From Tachypleus tridentatus (taxonomy: Eukaryota; Arthropoda; Merostomata; Xiphosura; Limulidae): a stretch of 64,000 nucleotides of DNA. The stretch is from positions 19,477,586 through 19,541,585 of the forward strand of contig NC_134837.1 in assembly GCF_004210375.1 (NCBI RefSeq). Reading direction: 5' to 3'. Positions within the stretch are counted from its first letter, which is position 1, and the number at the start of each line of letters is the position of its first letter. The position numbers and the translations under genes are program-made. Under the pieces are notes generated by a model. That model was not told where the DNA came from, searched no databases, and saw nothing but the letters and a program-made list of their open reading frames with translations. Of this stretch, positions 59,501 through 64,000 are shown piece after piece.

Positions 59501-60123
59501 AGAAAAATTTAACATTCTAACTTGGGATATCTGATTTACCACATTAAGTTTACACAATCATTTCAACATTCAGAATTTAAACATAAAATAAATTTTTAAA
59601 TGCTGATCTTTTTGTACTAGAAAAAAAACATGACAAAAATACTTTTTACCTGCATAGTTATTTATCTATAAAGCTAAAATAATATAAATTAAAAATGTAA
59701 AACTCTACATGTTTTGGTGGAAGTAATTGTGCCATGTTAGGGAGAATGAACCATGAAGTGCACGAAGTTTCTTGTATACGTATGTATGTTTATAATTATT
59801 ATATTTTTACAGCAGCACCATCTACAACACAGATTTTCAAAAATTCACTTCCATGAATCCTGGGACTAAATATCTATTTATATTCATTTGGTTTTCACAA
59901 TTTATAAAGATTCTCTTATACTTAGTTCATCTTTTTCCATTATGTGTCTGTTTTATACATTTACATTTATGTATAAACATATTAAGAAATATTAGTTGAT
60001 TTCATTAAAAATTAAAACATTTGAATGTGTTTTAGGTCCTGTATTTAACAGTAATTTATTTTTTCTAGACTCAGCATTGTTCCACAAATTTTTCCCCAAG
60101 TTGATCAAGGAATATGCATATAA
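47424..60123 (+). CDS. PPT2: Palmitoyl-protein thioesterase 2, lysosomal (5' half, 4 exons)
   Basis: PPT2 is an alpha/beta-hydrolase of the lysosome that removes fatty acyl groups from thioesters. Exons 47424-47576, 50805-50958, 58891-58986 and 60069-60123 join in frame to about 152 residues, roughly half of the usual length near 300. Seen in order: an N-terminal hydrophobic signal peptide ending near SCCKS; the first strand and oxyanion region [22 protein letters not shown] and [11 protein letters not shown]; the nucleophile elbow [15 protein letters not shown] with catalytic Ser at about residue 101; [20 protein letters not shown], which is diagnostic of PPT2; then [17 protein letters not shown]1 lacks much of this pattern. 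Catalytic Asp and His should lie in exons beyond 64000. The start at 47424 is preferred because it leads straight into the signal peptide; an in-frame ATG at 47388 would add 12 mostly polar residues. Confidence 0.94.
47577..48295. other. PPT2 intron 1, unassigned
   Basis: Open frames at 47654-47842 (+) and 47919-48278 (-) have no recognisable domain and lie inside the intron, so they are not called as genes. Confidence 0.3.
48300..48605 (-). pseudogene. CR1-type LINE 3' end fragment
   Basis: Minus-strand translation gives [20 protein letters not shown] then [12 protein letters not shown] and [15 protein letters not shown], the C-terminal signature of CR1-type LINE proteins (LNHEGNKTRGH type, then WNELP). 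It is similar to the end of the element at 25550-27660. Stops are present. Confidence 0.7.
48640..48835 (-). repeat. Penelope-like element tail with inverted end
   Basis: The minus strand contains gttaacctgaatattaccta, aaaaggtcaaaatgttgttc and an upstream caatggtcagtcataaacac, matching 57511-57640. The segment gttaatacttatactagcaa with ttctgagatacat (48749-48783) is in opposite orientation relative to the other copy, giving the inverted arrangement seen also at 61425-61935. Confidence 0.6.
48836..50804. other. PPT2 intron 1, mostly featureless
   Basis: A 13-bp perfect inverted repeat (cccttaaacagca 49640-49652, tgctgtttaaggg 49689-49701) is followed by ggttcaattccca, a B-box-like stretch. 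No family is recognised. Confidence 0.35.
50805..50958 (+). CDS. PPT2: PPT2 exon 2 (nucleophile elbow)
   Basis: The acceptor is atttcacag (ends 50804) and the donor is gtatac at 50959. It encodes [19 protein letters not shown], then [18 protein letters not shown] and [12 protein letters not shown], ending one base into the next Gly codon. GYSQ is the first part of the G-x-S-x-G nucleophile motif. Confidence 0.95.
51141..51618. mobile_element. MITE with terminal inverted repeats and 4-bp duplication
   Basis: A 470-bp element (51145-51614) begins gggtcattccatgtcaaatc and ends with its exact complement gatttgacatggaatgaccc; the perfect inverted repeat is 21 bp. Identical tcat on both sides (51141-51144 and 51615-51618) reads as a 4-bp target duplication. 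The interior has no open frame of note, so it is a non-autonomous DNA transposon. The superfamily cannot be fixed by eye; a 4-bp duplication limits the options. Confidence 0.88.
51619..53639. other. PPT2 intron 2, unassigned, likely old LINE
   Basis: G-rich + strand between 51770 and 52400 and again from 53040 to 53600 resembles in composition the CR1 LINE segments at 20780 and 25600. No clear motif could be read. Confidence 0.3.
54041..54180. repeat. 70-bp tandem duplication
   Basis: atctgtttcatctcaaagca begins both units (54041 and 54111). The copies differ at only a few positions (ggtatcctg against ggtaacctg, gtatgtatggg against gtttgtaaggg). Confidence 0.95.
55480..55850 (+). pseudogene. 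DIRS-like RNase H domain
   Basis: [17 protein letters not shown] matches the H-INxLELLAVxxAL motif. [20 protein letters not shown] matches the V-x-IRSDN-x-TAVAYI-x-x-QGG motif, with the Asp lost. A frame change then gives [19 protein letters not shown], a decayed HVPG-x-x-N-x-LAD-x-LSR motif. This trio is characteristic of DIRS and related RNase H domains. Confidence 0.7.
56290..56660 (+). pseudogene. DIRS-like tyrosine recombinase, N-terminal part
   Basis: A decayed ISGVSGLD (GLRSAI type), [19 protein letters not shown] (the FLKGIF-x-x-P then WDL-x-x-VL layout), [13 protein letters not shown], and [10 protein letters not shown] (KTLFLLALTT type, after which RRVSELHAL is expected) appear in order. 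The catalytic Arg segment is not readable. DIRS elements integrate with this enzyme in place of a DDE integrase. Confidence 0.5.
57511..58180 (-). mobile_element. Penelope-like element, 3' part with GIY-YIG remnant
   Basis: Minus-strand translation gives [60 protein letters not shown] and [19 protein letters not shown]. This is the linker and GIY-YIG endonuclease domain of Penelope-like elements: YxIYK is the GIY-equivalent strand and DFYxxET the YIG-equivalent. In the 3' UTR on the same strand lie gttaacctgaagatgaccta, agaaggtcaaaatgttgttc and ccataccagccatcctgaga. Frameshifts and stops make it inactive. Confidence 0.78.
58181..58632. other. PPT2 intron 2, imperfect direct repeat
   Basis: tatcctcatcctatctttgt (58209) through agagtgaact resembles tatcctcattctacgtttca (58319) through ggtgtgaacc. 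The two copies are about 70 bp each and 110 bp apart. The family is not known. Confidence 0.35.
58633..58700 (+). repeat. 60-bp direct repeat, copy 1 (upstream of PPT2 exon 3)
   Basis: tatcaaactttggccatttt and acaaataatgatgtttcatg are repeated with about 85% identity at 59064-59128, on the other side of exon 3. Confidence 0.65.
58891..58986 (+). CDS. PPT2: PPT2 exon 3 (SSPQMGQFG)
   Basis: The acceptor is tttttcag (ends 58890) and the donor is gtaaga at 58987. It completes GYSQGG and encodes [20 protein letters not shown] then [10 protein letters not shown], almost the same as the vertebrate PPT2 stretch. It enters and leaves at phase 1. Confidence 0.95.
59064..59128 (+). repeat. 60-bp direct repeat, copy 2 (downstream of PPT2 exon 3)
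   Basis: tatcagactttgaccatttt and acaaatgatgatgtttcatg match 58633-58700. Confidence 0.65.
59265..59392 (+). repeat. SINE family 2, near full length
   Basis: The head ccctaggacagtctacagat resembles a tRNA A-box region. B box ggtttggttcccc, body tcagtaggcacagcaaatag and catgtggc-type 3' part (cagatgtggcttcactaaaa) follow, ending in an (ac)n tract at 59378-59389. Confidence 0.8.
59393..60068. other. PPT2 intron 3, no feature seen
   Basis: AT-rich with no supported signal. Confidence 0.35.
60069..60123 (+). CDS. PPT2: PPT2 exon 4
   Basis: A short 55-bp exon between a ttttctag acceptor (ends 60068) and a gtacgt donor (60124). It completes an Asp codon and encodes [17 protein letters not shown], corresponding to the helix region after SSPQMGQ in PPT2. 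It leaves at phase 2. No following PPT2 exon was recognised before the window end. Confidence 0.88.
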
Positions 60124-60222
60124 GTACGTAAGTCTATTTTATATTAATAACTTAACTACAGTTGTAAAATATTATGCACCGACTTTTATAATATGATAAG
60201 TTTGAAATGTTAGTCTAACAAA

Positions 60223-60428
60223 GGCTAATCTCAAGATGGTCGAGTGGTTAGGGAGTTTGACTCACAATCTGAGCATTTTGGGGTCAAATCCTTATCCCGT
60301 GAAACATGCTCACCCTTTCAGCCATGTGGGTGTTACAGTATATCAGTCAATCCCACTATTTGTTTGTAAAAGAATAGTCCAAAAGTTGGCAGTGGGAGAT
60401 GATGACTAACTGCCTTTCTTTTAGCCTT
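60223..60428 (+). repeat. SINE family 1, diverged, 3'-truncated
   Basis: The head ctcaagatggtcgagtggtt, B box ggggtcaaatcc, and body caatcccactatttgtttgt, aaaagttggcagtgggagat are kept. The tail beyond ctgcctttcttttag is replaced by a Penelope-like tail. Confidence 0.85.
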
Positions 60429-60492
60429 TATTTTAACTAAAGTTTTAATACTTATACCAGCTATCTTGAAAATACAAAGTTTCATTTCATGA
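60429..60492 (+). repeat. Penelope-like tail scrap
   Basis: ttattttaactaaagtttta and atacttataccagctatctt match the terminal segment of the Penelope-like tails at 25195-25240 and 57511-57560. It is joined directly to the SINE fragment before it. Confidence 0.55.
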
Positions 60493-61424
60493 AAAAGATC
60501 ATTCTGTCTACTACATCACTGTTTAGTAATACTGAACATCACAAGCAAACCCATCCAAATGCCTAGCCAGAGTAGTAGTCTTGATGTAATACAGTTACTG
60601 TTAACAGTAGTGACCACTATATGCTAATCACTGAGCATTGTAATACTCCAAGTGTTTCCTGTAGTGTCAGTTTGAAACTGAAATTAGTTATTTGAGCTAA
60701 TGGCTCATATATTCCATCAACAGAATTGAGAGTAGAGTAGAAATCTTTTCTAAGACTGAGAAATCTTTCACAATAACTTTCACCCTCTGAGTTAGAACCA
60801 AAAAATTAACAGAATTTGATAGTTAGTCATTGAACTCATTAATGGACTTAATTCAACTAACTACCTTCACATAAGATATGGATAGTTGGAATAATAAAAA
60901 ATAGTGACAATGGGAAACACTAAATTACTTGATTACTTTAGAATCTGTGGTGCTAATTTGATTAAGCTGAACAACATTGAATTAACCAAACATATTAATC
61001 AGAAATTATAATAGTAATATTTTGGTTACTTGGAAAGTTGAAAATGGTAATTTTCAGAAACACTAATTTCAATTATTTGATAATTTTTGTAACATTAACC
61101 CCATGTGCACAACATTGATCCATTAGACAGACCTCATACGTGTGAAGCTATGTATAGTGATTTTTATCATAATTCTAAAATTACTAAATGTACATGAAAT
61201 TTGGCAGAGTTTTATTAAATATTATGAGTCTCTTGTACCCAAAATACCAGAATATGTTATAAAATATTTATACTAAACAATTCTCTTGTGACTTTCCAAA
61301 TTCTTTATTAAGTCAATCTTGAGTTCAAATTGATTTTTGTATTTAGAATAAAAATACTTCTTTTCACCTTACAGTTTTATTTTATTTACTCTAGAACCTC
61401 ATAAATGAATAATCAGTGATGTTG
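60493..61424. other. PPT2 intron 4, no feature seen
   Basis: AT-rich, no supported signal. No further PPT2 exon was found here. Confidence 0.35.
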
Positions 61425-61935
61425 AGAAAATCCACTTGTAGAGAAATAAATATGTAAAAACGGCTTGTTTGGGTTGAGAACATTTAAAGAACATAAAAAG
61501 TTACCTTCACACGTTTTCGAACACTGTAAGTCAAATAAACACAACATAACCATAGAAAACACTCAGATACTAAATAAACAAACATAAACAAATGCAAAAT
61601 TAAAGAAGCCTTACTTATACAACAACTTAAGCCCAAAATAAACCAATACAAAGGAACACCTTTATGTCTATATTAAAATAAAATATAATAAATAATAATA
61701 ATAATATAAAATTATATATTCAAACATCTAAGCCCATCCTCTACATTCCGACACTCAGTTACACAACCCCTTTCAAACATGTGGTCAGCTTCCGGTCAGT
61801 TACCTTTCTCTTTCTTTGTGAACCTAACGATGACTGAAGAAGGTCGAAACGTTGTTCACTCCTCTATTTAAAAAAATTTCTCAACCCAAATGAGCCGTTT
61901 TTACATATACATTTCTCATAAATGAATATCAATAA
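61425..61935 (+). mobile_element. Penelope-like element remnant flanked by inverted repeat
   Basis: The left end gagaaataaatatgtaaaaa then cggcttgtttgggttgagaa (61440-61480) is inverted at the right end as ttctcaacccaaatgagccg then tttttacatatacatttctc (61879-61918). Between them, LPSHVFEH-like and NTQIL-like residues at about 61500-61580 match the C-terminus of the GIY-YIG protein at 57511-58180. At 61824-61860 lies the hairpin motif tgactgaagaaggtcgaaac then gttgttc. Inverted pseudo-LTR ends are known for Penelope-like elements. Confidence 0.72.
61695..61720. repeat. (AAT)n microsatellite
   Basis: An aataataataat-type tract inside the Penelope-like remnant. Confidence 0.6.
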
Positions 61936-62229
61936 TTATATATTTTAATATAAATGTATATTTTATTTGTTAGTTTCTGTACTCTGGTGTAACTGTAATG
62001 AAATGTACAGTGAAATTAAAAGTTGGAAGTCATGAACTAAACATTACCATTATTTTCTTCCTTGAAAGCATCATTTGGCTGATTGTTACTTTTCTTATCT
62101 TCACAGTTTTAGCTGTTATTTTTTTTGTCTGTTTTCTTTATGTTTTATGGTTGTATTGTCTGTACTTTAGCTCACTGTCTCTTTTCAAAAGCAGTAAATC
62201 ACAACAGGAGCTCATTAGCCATTTGTTTT

Positions 62230-64000
62230 AAATGCAGCAAAGTGGTGACTTGCATGTTCTTTGCAGGTATAAGCTGTAGCTCTGTTTTGCTCTCTAGTGC
62301 CTACTTTTCACATCCTTATATTTTTCTCACCACCCTACCTTATTACCTTTCCTCCATATACCTATGTCTGAAGAACTTCATTCTGCCCCTAAAAGGTTTT
62401 TAGGAGAGTTTCTTTTTACCATGATGGCTTGTACCACTTCTTCTGCATTATTCTTATTTGTTTGGTTTTCTGCTGTTGAGGATTTTGGGTTTGGGATATT
62501 CTCCTTACTAACATATGCCTATCTACTTCTCTGCCTTCTCTGTCAAGCTCTCTTTATTTTTTTTTCACCTGATGTTTGCAGCAGTGTTCTTGATTCACTG
62601 GAGACACTGAAGACACCCACAGTTTTTCTCTTCTCCATCTCTCTCATCTCTCCTTCCCCTTTTCTTTTCTCTTTCCTCTGACCCACTCTGTCTTCAGCAT
62701 CTCAGAGATGCAATATCAGATCTTTTAGTCAAACACATCACTGAGAGGGTATATGACCCTATTATCTATTCATGGTTCCCAAGAAGACTAAGGACTAGTA
62801 ATAAGCCTCTCATATGTTTAGTTATAACACAATTTAAGATGATTAATTTTTTTCTCTCAGATGTCTTTTTTCACCTGAGCTGGGGACGATCAAGGTTGAT
62901 ATATTGTATATCTTCCTCTATATCCTAATTGCCAAATTTTACAAACATTTTCCACAATCAGTATTTTGGAATCAAATATTCAAATTCTGTGGTCTTTCCT
63001 TTATCACAGTGCTTGTCACTTCTGTATTCAAAAGAGGCATGAAGACCTTTGCTTACCACTTTCATGGCCTAGGACTGAGATTTCACTTCTACATGGATAA
63101 TTGACTCTTTGCTACCCATTCCCAGAAATTTCCTCTTCTCACACCTCTTTTCTTCTACAGGAGGCTGCTCAGTTGGGGTGCATTTTCTAGATATTTAAGT
63201 CCTTTTTCATGACCACTCAATATTTGGCACATCTGAGTGTTTTCTACAGCTCTTTTCTCAGCCTTCTCTCTTTAACCCATCAGCTGTGTAGTGTCTGGTC
63301 ACCAAGTTTCACATTTCTTATTTTCATCCTGTGATAGATGTTCTTTTTGCTTTGAGGACTTATTTTGTTTTCTGGAGCATGCACAAATGTGCCTTCTCTG
63401 GTTGGTCTTGTGAAACTAATAGAGTCTTTCTTGGGATCTGTTGTTCTTGATTGGAAACTTTTTCTCCTCTACTCAAGAAATTGTAATGATGGCTAGACTG
63501 TGCTAATACTACTTTTGTTATTCCTTTACCACCCTCAGACCAAAATCTCTATTTCTTTACTCATGCTTTCCTCTCAGGTTGAGGCACTTTTCTGTTCTGA
63601 TACTTGAATACCAGATGAGTGTTCACATCATTATATTTTAACTTCTTGCTAGTTGCTGGGCATATTCCCATTTTCTGCTTGGTCTGGTGGATCAGTTGGA
63701 CATGATATAGTCTAACAATTCTATAATCATTTTTTACGTCAGTTGTCAAGGTGCACCTGTTCCAGGACCCTTTACTTTCAGACACTGGACCAACTCTTCT
63801 GGAATAATTCACATGAGGTTAATTTTTGTTATCTGCCATATACTTGGAGATATGTACCTTATGGTGGACTGCCTTAGTTGGATTGTGTTCTACCCAAGAG
63901 GTTGACCCTCCAATCCCATGTTTTTCATTGGGTTTGCTCTTTGTTGCGCATTTCTCTCATAGATGCCTTTTCCACCCTTTCTCAATTCCAAGTTTCCTCT
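62230..64000 (+). mobile_element. DIRS-like retrotransposon, gag to RT part, cut by window end
   Basis: A C/T-rich + strand region. A gag-like part (about 62240-62720) is followed by a reverse transcriptase at about 62750-63300. The 3' half (RNase H, recombinase) would lie beyond the window. It is complementary in content to the copy at 53640-57490, which lacks the RT. The left boundary is approximate. Confidence 0.65.
62750..63300 (+). pseudogene. DIRS-like reverse transcriptase
   Basis: Seen in order: a VPKKTKD entry (VPKKTGxWRPV type); CLFSPELGTIKVDI and an altered DAYLHIPI region (motif A); FWNQIFKFCGLSFITVLVTS (QFxxLPFGLSTA type); SVFKRGMKTFAYHFHGLGLR; and FHFYMDN, where the YLDDWL catalytic box reads YMDN, so the second catalytic Asp is lost. 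FGTSECF-type residues near 63220 fit the following FLG motif. It is inactive. Confidence 0.72.

Overview
The window is AT-rich animal nuclear DNA. Two multi-exon genes lie on the + strand, with long introns full of decayed transposable elements. Two tRNA-derived SINE families recur, one with a head like ggcccggcatggccaagcg and the other with a gattcgattcccctcggtggg block. From memory these resemble repeats common in chelicerate genomes, horseshoe crabs in particular. That placement is an inference: the sequence itself only shows an intron-rich invertebrate, probably an arthropod.

Region 1 (1-28434) is the 3' two-thirds of a septin gene of the SEPT2 group. Seven exons (203-320, 5706-5807, 12156-12252, 14223-14274, 19506-19610, 20294-20372, 28312-28434) join in one frame, giving 224 residues and a stop. 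They cover the AKAD G4 motif, the septin-unique element and a short C-terminal coiled coil. The 5' exons lie upstream of the window. The last intron appears to use a GC donor instead of GT. The introns hold I/Jockey-group LINE copies, a DIRS-like reverse transcriptase fragment, a Ty3/gypsy element that has lost its RT, a CR1-type LINE with a SINE inserted in it, and several SINEs.

Region 2 (28435-47423) is intergenic. It contains the septin 3' flank, SINE copies (some as close inverted pairs, some with intact target-site duplications), a 56-bp x 3 tandem repeat, a 119-bp x 10 tandem array, and a decayed Polinton/Maverick-like integrase region (about 40050-41330) that carries a 27-bp triplication.

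Region 3 (47424 to the window end) is the 5' half of a lysosomal palmitoyl-protein thioesterase 2 gene (PPT2). Four exons (47424-47576, 50805-50958, 58891-58986, 60069-60123) encode a signal peptide and the GYSQGG nucleophile elbow; the rest of the gene lies beyond 64000. Its introns hold a MITE with 21-bp terminal inverted repeats and 4-bp duplications, DIRS-like tyrosine-recombinase retrotransposon fragments, Penelope-like elements with GIY-YIG remnants and a recurring hairpin motif, and SINEs.

The two genes have no evident functional link: one encodes a cytoskeletal GTPase, the other a lysosomal hydrolase. No complete autonomous element survives; every transposon reading frame is broken. 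Boundaries of decayed elements are approximate because they were read by eye.
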